From NCBI GenBank assembly GCA_021199855.1, contig JAJQHD010000036.1, forward strand, positions 91,975-155,974: a stretch of 64,000 nt of DNA. Reading direction: 5' to 3'. Origin of the DNA: Oscillospiraceae bacterium. Lineage in GTDB: Bacteria > Bacillota > Clostridia > Oscillospirales > Ruminococcaceae. The position numbers and the translations under genes are program-made. Positions 52,259-60,254 of the stretch are shown in pieces; position 1 is the first letter of the stretch; the number at the start of each line of letters is the position of its first letter. The notes beneath the pieces were generated by a model. That model was not told the origin of the DNA and searched no databases. It was given only the letters and a program-made list of their open reading frames with translations.

Positions 52259-54079
52259 ATGGATAAGTTCATAGTGAATATAATCCATCGCCCCGAGCTT
52301 TCTCCCGAATATGCGGAGAAGGTAACCGGGCGTGGAAAGAAAGAAAATGTCGGTGCTGATGACCTGCACGACGAATCGCTTGACATATTCATCTTCCAGC
52401 AGGAAACCGCACACGCAAACGGACTGAAAACCACAATTCAGATAACCTATGCTTCGCTCTTCAACGACATCATCGTAGACATGGCGAAGCACGACCACGA
52501 GGTTTATGGCGACGAAATCGCCTTAAGCCTCCTGGGACTTCCCTGCAAGCAGTTCAAGGAAAAGTACAAGACAAAGGACTTCTGCATCTGGATGTTCTCG
52601 GAAGAGGACAAGATGGCGATTATCGACGACTGCTTCTCCCTCTTCTATGAGAAGTTCGGCTTCTATCCTCAGTCGACCGGCTCTTACTACCTCGACGCTT
52701 TCTGCATTAATTACATCAAGGAGAAGTATCCTTCTGTTACATGCGCAGTCGCAACCTGCTGGGAAGAAGGACCGAAGGCTTACCATACCTGCAACAACAG
52801 CTGGTACACCTTCATGGATGGCGGACCTTGGGCACCGTGGATTCCCTCGAAGCATAACACTCACTGCCCGGCAATGAACGAAGCCGACGACAGCGGCATC
52901 GTAGCAATCCCGCACCTCTCAAGAGACCTGATTGCCTGCTTCGATGGCAACGGCTCCAATTTCGGAACCCATCCGCAGAATGTATTAAGAGGCTTGGTCT
53001 ATAAGGACAACGAGCTTCCGTATTTCTTCAACCTGGTAGATCAGTACAGACACCTTGGAAAGTACAATAACGGTTTAGCTTATAATATGGTCTTTGTCGG
53101 ACCCGGATGGCTCAATAAAGCCGGAAGATGGGAAGCACCGTATGAACTCCTGAAGAAGTCCTATGAGGACGGAATGGCATACTATGGCAAGCTCAAAAAA
53201 GAGGGCAAGTGCGACGACATGACCATGAGTGAATTCGCCGACTACTACCGCTCTGTCAAGAGCTATGATGAGCCGGAGGTTGCTCTCTGGAAGGACATTC
53301 TCTACGGTTCGCAGAAGCAGTACTTCTGGTATTGCGACTCGTATATGAGAGCCTGCCTCGACTTCAATCAGGGCGGAGCTATGATAGACCTGAGACCCTA
53401 TGTCGCCCAGCTCGACTGGAAGTGCGGAATCGGAACAGACCATGTCTATGACGCTTCGTATCCGTATCTCATCCAGGCTAACTACCGCGCCGGCTACTTC
53501 ACCCACTACGCTGGAGCTGGTACGGTCAAGTCCCTGAAGGTCTCCTGCGGTAGCGAGGAGATTGACTTGGCGTTAGTCAGATGCAAGGCTTCATGGTCAA
53601 AAGAAGGCGAGGACACCGTCATCACAACGACTCCCGTTGAAATCAAATTCTCCGACTTCACGATGGAGCTTCAGTCGAAGTTCACCTTCAAGCGTGGCAC
53701 CGGCGAAATCATCATCGAGAGAAATATCCTGAACGACATAGGCAACCATGAAGTTACGTTCGACGAGTACTTCACCGGCGCATTCGGCACCACCGAATAT
53801 CAGTCGGATATGACGAAAGTCAAGCTCATCTGCGAGAGCGAATCTGAGTGCGAGACTGTCGACTTCAACTACAAGTGCAGAATCGTTGACGTTCCCAGTG
53901 CTACTTCCGTAAGAGTCGTAATCCCGGATGTTGAAACTATAGTTGAAATGACCGGCGACAACGATTTCGGAGAGTTCGAGGAAGGTCACGCCTTCTCACC
54001 TTCGTATCGCCTTTCGCTCAAGAAAAAGCTCAATAAAGGAGGTATGAGAACATGTCTCAAGCTACAAAAGGCAGACTGA
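52259..54079 (+). CDS. Unrecognised 606-aa protein, possible carbohydrate-active enzyme
   Basis: No signal peptide or membrane segment, so cytoplasmic. I do not recognise the family with certainty. The N-terminal 270 residues look like a beta/alpha catalytic domain: DHEVYGDEIALS, YPQSTGSYYLDAFC, a block with CWEEGPKAY, NNSWY and GGPWAPW, and PHLSRDL. This vaguely recalls polysaccharide deacetylase or GH57-like folds. The last 200 residues appear to be beta-sandwich. It overlaps the ATPase stop region and lies inside the sugar operon, so an enzyme acting on the imported sugar is plausible. ATG 52259 has the better spacing to CTGGAG; ATG 52253 is the alternative. Confidence 0.65.
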   Translation: MDKFIVNIIHRPELSPEYAEKVTGRGKKENVGADDLHDESLDIFIFQQETAHANGLKTTIQITYASLFNDIIVDMAKHDHEVYGDEIALSLLGLPCKQFKEKYKTKDFCIWMFSEEDKMAIIDDCFSLFYEKFGFYPQSTGSYYLDAFCINYIKEKYPSVTCAVATCWEEGPKAYHTCNNSWYTFMDGGPWAPWIPSKHNTHCPAMNEADDSGIVAIPHLSRDLIACFDGNGSNFGTHPQNVLRGLVYKDNELPYFFNLVDQYRHLGKYNNGLAYNMVFVGPGWLNKAGRWEAPYELLKKSYEDGMAYYGKLKKEGKCDDMTMSEFADYYRSVKSYDEPEVALWKDILYGSQKQYFWYCDSYMRACLDFNQGGAMIDLRPYVAQLDWKCGIGTDHVYDASYPYLIQANYRAGYFTHYAGAGTVKSLKVSCGSEEIDLALVRCKASWSKEGEDTVITTTPVEIKFSDFTMELQSKFTFKRGTGEIIIERNILNDIGNHEVTFDEYFTGAFGTTEYQSDMTKVKLICESESECETVDFNYKCRIVDVPSATSVRVVIPDVETIVEMTGDNDFGEFEEGHAFSPSYRLSLKKKLNKGGMRTCLKLQKAD

Positions 54080-54312
54080 ACTATCGCTGTCCCCAGTGCT
54101 TCCAGCGCGACATAGACATGGATTTGTTCTATGACGCTGACAAAAAGGAGTACTACTGCCTTCGCTGTTGCTTCAGAGGAAGCGAGGAGAAAATCCTCCG
54201 CATGAACGAGCAGATTAAGGACAAATACGGGCTCATCATGGCTCGCATCGACTCCTTCGGCGAGGACGCAGGAGACCTTGAGTATCATACCTACAAGAAG
54301 GGCGAACTTTAA
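54052..54312 (+). CDS. Small zinc-ribbon protein of unknown function
   Basis: 86 residues. Two CxxC pairs, Cys13/Cys16 in CPQC and Cys36/Cys39 in CLRC, make a single zinc ribbon in the first 40 residues; a charged helix and an acidic end follow. Its first 28 bases overlap the 3' end of the preceding gene in another frame. AAAGGAGGT at 54037-54044 is well placed for ATG 54052, so it is really translated. The tight overlap suggests it works with the 606-aa protein. No function can be assigned. Confidence 0.75.
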   Translation: MSQATKGRLNYRCPQCFQRDIDMDLFYDADKKEYYCLRCCFRGSEEKILRMNEQIKDKYGLIMARIDSFGEDAGDLEYHTYKKGEL

Positions 54313-54325
54313 CTTTTAAAGCGGC

Positions 54326-54366
54326 AACGGTGCAGCTGCGGCATTTGCCGTGACTGCACCGTTTTC
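54326..54366 (+). terminator. Terminator at the end of the sugar uptake operon
   Basis: ACGGTGCAG / CTGCACCGT stem with an inner GCGGCA/TGCCGT pairing, followed by TTTTC. Confidence 0.82.
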
Positions 54367-54368
54367 AT

Positions 54369-54436
54369 GTAGGGGCGGATATCATCCGCCCGCATCCTCG
54401 ACGGCAATTTTTCGGGCGGATAATATCCGCCCCTAC
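54369..54436. repeat. Paired palindromic repeat (REP/BIME-like) before the amylase
   Basis: Same two-unit structure as at 10149-10216, with outer ends GTAGGGG and CCCCTAC and a different 20-base middle. It fills almost the whole gap to the amylase; I see no promoter in it. Confidence 0.9.
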
Positions 54437-54457
54437 AATAACGGAGGTTAAGAATTT

Positions 54458-55996
54458 ATGAAAAGACTTATTGCGCTGATGCTGGCGTTTATGATTTTGC
54501 TGACCGCTTGTGGAAGCACTGCCGAGACCGTCAGCGGCTACACTGCGGCGGAGGTTACTCTTCTGGAGGAGAACATCCCCGATGATAACTATGGAAACTA
54601 CTACGAAATTTTCGTCTATTCCTTCTGCGATTCTGATGGCGATGGCATCGGCGACTTCAATGGTGTCACATCGAAGCTCGATTATATAAGAGATTTAGGT
54701 TACACCGGAATCTGGTTTATGCCGATTACCGAGGGCTATTCCTATCATAAGTACGACGTGACCGACTATTATAATGTCGACTCAATGTTCGGCACTATGG
54801 AGGACTTCGAGAATCTCGTTTCGGAAGCTCACGCCCGGGGAATCAAGATTATCATAGACTTGGTCGTCAACCACACTTCGAGTGAGCACCCGTGGTTCAA
54901 GTCCGCGATTCAGAGCGCATGGGACGGCGACACAAGTGGCGAGTACTACGACTACTATAACTTCTCCGATACCGCCCTCGACGGCTACAGCTACTACGAC
55001 GGCATCTACTATGAGGCGAGATTCACCTACAGTATGCCCGACCTGAATTTAGACAGCGAAAATGTCAGAGCCGAAATCGAGAACATAATCGAGTTTTGGA
55101 TAGGGAAGGGAGTCGACGGCTTTAGGCTTGACGCCTGCACCAGCTTCTACACCGGCGACTATGTCAAGAGCGTCGAGTTCTGCGCATGGCTTACGGACGT
55201 CGCACAGGAATACGACCCCGACGCTTTCGTTGTCGGCGAGGTCTGGGAGTCCGACTCAATCGTCAAGACCTACTATGAGAACGCTCCAGAAACCTCCTTC
55301 TTCGCCTTCTCTGTTTCCCAGCAGGAGGGCTATATCAACATGACATTCTCGAACGCGTATCCCGCAAACTATTTCTGGACTTATGCGAACACTGTCTATA
55401 AGACCGCCAACAGCGGCGAGTCGATAGCGGCGCCGTTTTTAGACAACCACGACACGGGAAGAATCGCCGGTTCAGTAGGTCGTGATGAGAACAAAATCAA
55501 GTTCGCATATGGAATGCTGTCACTTCTCAACGGCACGACGTTTACGTACTACGGTGACGAAATTGGAATGGTCGGCTCTGGCGACGACCCGAACAAGCGA
55601 ATCGCCATGCTCTGGGACAACTCCGGCGAAAACCTGACCGACAACCCTCCCGGAACAACAGCTTCATCCTACGCCTTTGATGGTGTCGAAGAGCAATATG
55701 CCGACGAGACCTCAATCCTCAACTACTACAAGCGCTGTAACAACATCCGCAACGCCTTTCCCGAGATAGCCCGAGGCGAAATGAAGATGACCTACTATAG
55801 CGATATGGACGTCCTCATCTTCTCGAAGACATGGGAAGACAGCACCATAACCATCGTCGTGAACTTCTCGACCGAGGAGAAAACGGTGGAGATGGACTTA
55901 GGCGAGCTCCAGGCAGAGCTTGCGGTAGATGGCAACGCCACCTATGAAAACGGTGTGCTGACATTGCCGATGTATTCGTTTGCGATTTTTAAGTGA
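54458..55996 (+). CDS. Lipoprotein alpha-amylase, GH13 (subfamily 36-like)
   Basis: 512 residues. Lipobox LLTAC with Cys18 anchors it on the outer face of the membrane. The barrel shows the calcium loop DSDGDGIGDFNG (about 58-69), DLVVNH, nucleophile Asp225 in GFRLDAC, acid/base Glu261 in VGEVWE and Asp332 in FLDNHD. A C-terminal beta domain of about 75 residues ends the protein. It cleaves starch or malto-oligosaccharides at the surface and would feed the ABC importer upstream. The subfamily name is by resemblance. No separate promoter is visible, so expression may depend on read-through from the ABC operon. Start after ACGGAGGTT. Confidence 0.93.
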   Translation: MKRLIALMLAFMILLTACGSTAETVSGYTAAEVTLLEENIPDDNYGNYYEIFVYSFCDSDGDGIGDFNGVTSKLDYIRDLGYTGIWFMPITEGYSYHKYDVTDYYNVDSMFGTMEDFENLVSEAHARGIKIIIDLVVNHTSSEHPWFKSAIQSAWDGDTSGEYYDYYNFSDTALDGYSYYDGIYYEARFTYSMPDLNLDSENVRAEIENIIEFWIGKGVDGFRLDACTSFYTGDYVKSVEFCAWLTDVAQEYDPDAFVVGEVWESDSIVKTYYENAPETSFFAFSVSQQEGYINMTFSNAYPANYFWTYANTVYKTANSGESIAAPFLDNHDTGRIAGSVGRDENKIKFAYGMLSLLNGTTFTYYGDEIGMVGSGDDPNKRIAMLWDNSGENLTDNPPGTTASSYAFDGVEEQYADETSILNYYKRCNNIRNAFPEIARGEMKMTYYSDMDVLIFSKTWEDSTITIVVNFSTEEKTVEMDLGELQAELAVDGNATYENGVLTLPMYSFAIFK

Positions 55997-56058
55997 CGGA
56001 ATATTTAACGACGCCAGCCCTTCATAGAATCTTTCAGTCGCCACTGACAGCCCGCGGA

Positions 56059-56204
56059 ACCTCTCAGTCAGCCTTCGGCTGACAGCTCCCCTTGATAAGG
56101 GGAGCCATAACTGCGCCCTCACAGATTCCCGCTAAAGTGCAATGTAATCTCAGCGAATATTGATCCCTTTTAGTTGGAGCTGTCGCCGAAGGCGACTGAG
56201 AGGT
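56059..56204. repeat. Inverted-repeat (MITE-like) element, copy 3
   Basis: Starts ACCTCTCAGTCAGCC and ends GGCGACTGAGAGGT, with internal GGGGAGCC. It is more diverged in the middle than copies 1 and 2. No ORF. The rest of 55997-56271 contains nothing else recognisable. Confidence 0.82.
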
Positions 56205-56271
56205 TTCACCCTTTGTGCACCCTGCACAAAAAATACTCAAGAATTTTGTACAAGATACCGATTAATTTTTA

Positions 56272-56301
56272 TTGGACTTTGGCTTAAGAATGTGTTATAC
56301 T
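56272..56301 (+). promoter_or_regulatory. Promoter of the disrupted surface protein gene
   Basis: TTGGAC (56272-56277), 18-base spacer, TATACT (56296-56301). Confidence 0.65.
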
Positions 56302-56480
56302 ATGTATGTACAGCTTAAGTTGTTTTTTATGGCTTTGTGGAGGAATTCCGGAGCCTCTGAAGCGGCGAGAGCGGCAAAAGACGAACTGAGAATGCTTGGA
56401 ACAGACCTCCGGGAGTGGATAACCCGGCAGGTGTTTGCTTTATTACTCGGTACGTCGCAAAATTTTGATATTTGGAGGAA
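56302..56480 (+). promoter_or_regulatory. Long structured 5' leader, class unknown
   Basis: About 180 bases between promoter and ribosome site. A strong hairpin, ACCTCCGGG / CCCGGCAGGT, lies at 56405-56432. The segment happens to be open in the frame of the following protein but has no ribosome site and reads as non-protein-like sequence. I do not match it to a known riboswitch. Confidence 0.5.
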
Positions 56481-56485
56481 ATGTC

Positions 56486-58376
56486 ATGAAAAAATTTTAG
56501 CTGTTGTAACGGCAATTGCCCTTGCGATTAGCTGTCTTTGCGTGTTTACTTTTGCGGACAGTGTTACACTCGACAGTGATACCTTGTCAGGTACCTATAC
56601 TCTGAATGGAGATGGCACCGTTTCAACCAGCACTAATAATGGTTTAATGGTTTCCCTTGGTCAGACTGTTGCATCAGGCGAAACTATTAAGATTCGTATT
56701 CAGGGTTCTATCCTTGGTGAGTTCAGAGTTTATCTCGTCAACTACGCTAATGATGTAGCTAAGTCTGATATTAAGTTTGCTTCTGATTATAATAGCAATA
56801 TTCCCTCAACCGGAACTGCTAGTGAAGCAATTGATTTCGACATTACTTTTGAACTTACATCGACTGATGATAATGCAAATGGATTGATGATCAAGCATAA
56901 GAATACCTGGGATTCCAGCAAGGATGGCGCTGGAACAGGAGTTCTTAACGATTTGACAATCACTTCTATCGCTATCGTTACCGGTGAAGAGGAAGAGGAT
57001 GATGGCGATGACGATGATGACAATGTAGTTGCTGAGCAGACTTCCACCGGCACTCTGACAATCCTTAATGGCGCTGATTTCACTGATGAGGATTTGTATC
57101 TCTACATCAACTATACTTTGGATGACGATACAAAGAGTGGTTGGGGACATGCAGCTATTTGTAACATGTACAATGCAACAAACGTAATTAACCTTATTGC
57201 TGATTCGTCAGGTTTCTACTCGATTTCTCTCGTAGATCTGGCGGTGGCTTTCACTGAAGCTAGTCTCGATGCCAATGATGGCGTTTCTATCAACTGGTGG
57301 GCAGACTATGCAACATTCGTAAGCGCTCAGTTGGTTGACTTGGGCACTGATGACGACGGTACCTACTACACCTTCAACGATGTAACTGCAACCGAAGGTA
57401 CTGATGCTTCTTACACTGTTAGAAGCGATGATGTTGCTGTAATTGGAATCACAACTGCTGGCGCTGAGGTTACATTTACCTTACCTTCCGACGTTGACGC
57501 TTCAACTGTACAGTCTATTACTTTTGTAGCCGCCGATGCATCTGAAGACGACATGGTTATAAATGTATACGGTGATGGCGATTTAGTTGCAACTGTATCT
57601 GGTTCATTCATATAGATTTGTCCAGTGTAGACCTGTCCAGCTATTCATCTGTCACATTTGCAGTAACCAGCTCGTATAATAATGTTTCATTCTACTTTAG
57701 TGGCTTGACTATCAACACTCTTGCTTCAGCATTACCAACTGATTCCAATCTCCTCACCCGCTTCATCTATGTCAACGAAGAGTACCATGCTCTCGTAATC
57801 AACAGAGAGATGGCTGGCGTTCGCCGCGTGTTCTTCATCAGCATTCCTCATGATGATGACAATCACGACGGATATTGCGACACTTGCAAGGAGTATGTAG
57901 GCGGCGAAGAAGAGGATACTGTTGAGTCAGTTATCATCGACGATGTTGAGTATGAGGTTGTTTACTCCAACGAAGATGGCATTGATTCTGGCGACTGGAC
58001 TCAGGTTGACCTTGGAGACCTCGAGCTCATCGATGCACTCTCTCAGGAAGGCGCAATCCTCGTAATCACCAGAGACGCTGAGACCGCAGTTTCATTCGCT
58101 GACGGCGAGTATGAGAAGTTCCTTCTCATCGATTCCTGGTGGTCTAACAATCAGCAGCCGATTGCTCTCGGAACAGCTGGACATACTTCCGCTGACGAAG
58201 ATGTAATCGATTGCACTTCCGATGACGGAACTATGGTTGTCTATGATGGCGCAACAATCTATGCAGCATGGGAAGATGGCGGATATGCTTCAGGCGGTTC
58301 AACCCTCGTCTTCATCTCCAATACCTCTGCTAGCTACAAGATTGCAAGCATCCAGGTTCTGGTTCCTGTTGAGTAA
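56486..58376 (+). pseudogene. Secreted multi-domain surface protein gene with two frameshifts
   Basis: ATG 56486 follows TTGGAGGAA at ideal spacing, but ATG and six A's lead to a stop after four codons (MKKF). With seven A's the frame would continue as MKKILAVVTAIALAISCLC, a clear signal peptide that joins the open frame running to 57615. At 57609-57614 an extra AT (CATATAG instead of CATAG) creates a TAG stop; skipping it joins the frame to 57618-58376. The restored protein has about 628 residues: signal, two beta-sandwich segments around an Asp/Glu-rich linker, a DGYCDTCKEYVG Cys motif, and a third beta domain ending SIQVLVPVE. It may be a true pseudogene, a switchable gene or an assembly error; both lesions are in simple repeats. 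Confidence 0.75.
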
Positions 58377-58397
58377 TCAATAGATAAAGAAATACTT

Positions 58398-58429
58398 TCG
58401 CCCCGAGACCAATCCATCTCGGGGCGGTT
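58398..58429 (+). terminator. Terminator hairpin, left copy of a direct repeat
   Basis: CGCCCCGAGA / TCTCGGGGCG stem, loop CCAATCCA. Identical, with flanking TTCG and GTT, to 58794-58825, 396 bases downstream. It ends the disrupted surface gene. Confidence 0.85.
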
Positions 58430-58451
58430 CCATTAAAATAAAAATTTCCTC

Positions 58452-58480
58452 TTGACAAAGAGGAAAGGGAAGAGTATAAT
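58452..58480 (+). promoter_or_regulatory. Plus-strand promoter of the antisense RNA
   Basis: Perfect TTGACA (58452-58457), 17-base spacer, TATAAT (58475-58480). Confidence 0.88.
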
Positions 58481-58486
58481 AGATGA

Positions 58487-58588
58487 CATGAGGAGACGAA
58501 ACTGTGACAGCAGTTTAGGTACAACCTCTAAAACAATGTGCTTGTAGATTGACCGTAAACCACTAACCTAGGTTGCGGTTATTTCTTT
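58487..58588 (+). ncRNA. Candidate antisense RNA of a holin-like-toxin module
   Basis: About 100 nt from a perfect promoter to a hairpin (AACCACTAACC / GGTTGCGGTT) followed by ATTTCTTT. Its 3' part (58563-58588) overlaps, in antisense, the end of the small minus-strand ORF. Its 5' end, GACATGAGGAG, is repeated inverted at the 5' end of the opposing transcript (58728-58738). The layout is that of TxpA/RatA-type convergent type I toxin-antitoxin loci. Confidence 0.65.
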
Positions 58589-58688
58589 GCCTGGAAAATT
58601 GCGATGACTCCGAATGATAACACAGTTCAATGTTCCATTGACCTGAGGCGAGCAGATTGAGGAGTCCAAGAACTTCTAATACCGACAC
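58563..58688 (-). CDS. Degenerate holin-like toxin (Hol-Tox type) small ORF
   Basis: 41 codons from GTG 58688, with a very strong ribosome site GGAAGGAGGTGATAAC. It starts MSVLEVLGLLNLLASGQW. In another frame the DNA reads GVIAIFQAKK then stop, the hydrophobic-plus-lysine end expected for Hol-Tox peptides, so one base appears to be missing near the CATTCGG sequence (about 58617). Downstream AAAGAAATAACCGC is the usual trailer of this family. As it stands the peptide has a hydrophilic C-terminus and may be inactive. Family assignment rests on pattern recognition, not a search. Confidence 0.55.
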   Translation of the reverse strand: MSVLEVLGLLNLLASGQWNIELCYHSESSQFSRQRNNRNLG

Positions 58689-58744
58689 GTTATCACCTCC
58701 TTCCGTAAAGAAAGAGGTTTACCGTCACTCCTCATGTCAAAAGT

Positions 58745-58773
58745 ATTATAACATATGGACAACTAATTGTCAA
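58745..58773 (-). promoter_or_regulatory. Minus-strand promoter of the toxin-like transcript
   Basis: On the minus strand: perfect TTGACA (58773-58768), 17-base spacer, TATAAT (58750-58745). Confidence 0.88.
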
Positions 58774-58793
58774 TCGATATAGAAAATTTTGTT

Positions 58794-58825
58794 TTCGCCC
58801 CGAGACCAATCCATCTCGGGGCGGT
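58794..58825 (+). terminator. Terminator hairpin, right copy of the direct repeat
   Basis: Same CGCCCCGAGA / TCTCGGGGCG hairpin as 58398-58429, including loop and near flanks. The two copies enclose the convergent two-promoter module. Confidence 0.85.
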
Positions 58826-58842
58826 TTTATACTCGTAATCTA

Positions 58843-58878
58843 AAAGATATTTTTGCATATATATGCGGAAATATCTTT
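58843..58878. repeat. 36-bp palindrome upstream of the AAA ATPase
   Basis: Arms AAAGATATTT and AAATATCTTT, centre TGCATATATATGCG. All 18 positions pair, two of them as G-T wobbles. It ends 8 bases before the -35 box at 58887, so it is a candidate operator. Confidence 0.85.
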
Positions 58879-58886
58879 TATACTTA

Positions 58887-58915
58887 TTGACATTCCCAAA
58901 ACTTTGTGTTACACT
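58887..58915 (+). promoter_or_regulatory. Promoter of the AAA_14 ATPase gene
   Basis: TTGACA (58887-58892), 17-base spacer, TACACT (58910-58915). Confidence 0.75.
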
Positions 58916-58947
58916 TAACTTAAAATCACCGTTTGGGAGGCGATGTT

Positions 58948-60201
58948 ATGGAAATTTTGAGAGATGTGTATCTTCAGAGGCTTGTTTCAAAGATGCATAA
59001 TGGTCTGATTAAGGTTGTTACGGGCATACGAAGGTGTGGGAAGTCGTACCTTCTTTGCAATATATTCAAGCGTTATCTTATTTCCCAGGGTGTCAGCCAG
59101 GACCATATAGTGGAAATGGCATTTGATGACTGGGAAAATCTCAGATATCGCAATGCTGATGAGTTCTATAATTTTGCAAAATCCAGGATTATTGATGACG
59201 GGATGTACTATTTTCTTCTGGACGAGGTGCAGATGCTTCAGGACTTTGAATCGGTGCTGAATGGGCTTCTCCGGCGGAAGAATGTGGATATATACGTGAC
59301 CGGGAGTAATGCAAAATTCCTTTCCCGTGACGTTATTACCGAGTTCAGGGGACGTGGCGACGAGGTTCATATGCAACCCTTGAGCTTTTCCGAATTTATG
59401 TCCTGCTATCAGGGTGACAGACTGAGCGGCTGGAATGAGTATGTTCTTTATGGCGGCTTGCCGCCGGTGGTTCTGACCAAAGAGCCGGAGTATAAAATCG
59501 AAATGCTAAATTCTCTTTTCTCAGAGACCTATATTACGGATATAGTCGGACGGAACAAAATCAGAAATGTCGGTGAGATGGAAGATCTTTTAAATATCCT
59601 TGCGTCCAATATCGGTACTTTGACGAGTCCCACAAAGCTTCAGGCAACATTCAAATCTGTAAAAAAGTCGAAGATAACCGTTACAACAATCACAAAATAC
59701 CTGAATTACCTGTCAGAAAGCTATCTTATTGAGTATGCGAAACGCTATGATATCAAGGGTAAAGCTTATATTGAAACTCCATTGAAGTATTATCTCACGG
59801 ACCTGGGTTTAAGAAATGCTCGGATTAATTTCCGACAGATTGAGATGCCCCACAGCATGGAGAATGTAATCTATAACGAGCTCCGAAACCGTGGACTTAA
59901 TGTCGATGTCGGAACGGTTGTAATTTCCGAAAAGAATCAGTCGGGGAGTGTCACAAGAAAGCAACTCGAAGTCGATTTCGTTGCAAACAGGGCTTCAAAG
60001 AGATATTATATCCAATCAGCGTATGCAATTCCCAACGAAGTAAAGAAAAATCAGGAAATAAGACCACTCAAAGCGATTGACGACTCGTTTAAGAAAATAG
60101 TGATAACCTCTGACGCCCCAGCACCATTCTACACAGATGATGGAATCCTGACGATGAGCATTTTCGATTTTCTTTTAGACAAGAATAGCCTTGACTTTTA
60201 A
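58948..60201 (+). CDS. AAA_14 ATPase with DUF4143 C-terminal domain
   Basis: 417 residues. Walker A GIRRCGKSYL (about 26-35), Walker B YYFLLDEVQ (about 87-95), TGSNAKFLS (about 117-125) and the GGLPPVV motif (about 169-175). The C-terminal half is DUF4143, a restriction-nuclease-like fold with ESYLIEYAKRYDIKGK and EVDFVAN. The family is common as isolated accessory genes in gut bacteria, and its role is not established. ATG 58948 follows TTGGGAGGCG; the frame extends 5 codons further upstream. AT content is higher than in the neighbouring metabolic genes. Confidence 0.92.
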   Translation: MEILRDVYLQRLVSKMHNGLIKVVTGIRRCGKSYLLCNIFKRYLISQGVSQDHIVEMAFDDWENLRYRNADEFYNFAKSRIIDDGMYYFLLDEVQMLQDFESVLNGLLRRKNVDIYVTGSNAKFLSRDVITEFRGRGDEVHMQPLSFSEFMSCYQGDRLSGWNEYVLYGGLPPVVLTKEPEYKIEMLNSLFSETYITDIVGRNKIRNVGEMEDLLNILASNIGTLTSPTKLQATFKSVKKSKITVTTITKYLNYLSESYLIEYAKRYDIKGKAYIETPLKYYLTDLGLRNARINFRQIEMPHSMENVIYNELRNRGLNVDVGTVVISEKNQSGSVTRKQLEVDFVANRASKRYYIQSAYAIPNEVKKNQEIRPLKAIDDSFKKIVITSDAPAPFYTDDGILTMSIFDFLLDKNSLDF

Positions 60202-60205
60202 TTTA

Positions 60206-60237
60206 AAAATCCCCCGAGAATCTCTCGGGGGATTTAT
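60206..60237. terminator. Bidirectional terminator between AAA_14 gene and PFOR
   Basis: AAATCCCCCGAGA / TCTCGGGGGATTT hairpin between convergent genes, with T-rich tails on both strands. Confidence 0.9.
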
Positions 60238-60254
60238 TATATCTGAAATTCAGA

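Noticed and set aside
56272..56485. N-terminal extension of the surface protein from ATG 56272
   Set aside because: The ATG lies in the promoter -35 region and there is no ribosome site; the translated segment looks random, while a proper signal peptide begins after the A6 tract.
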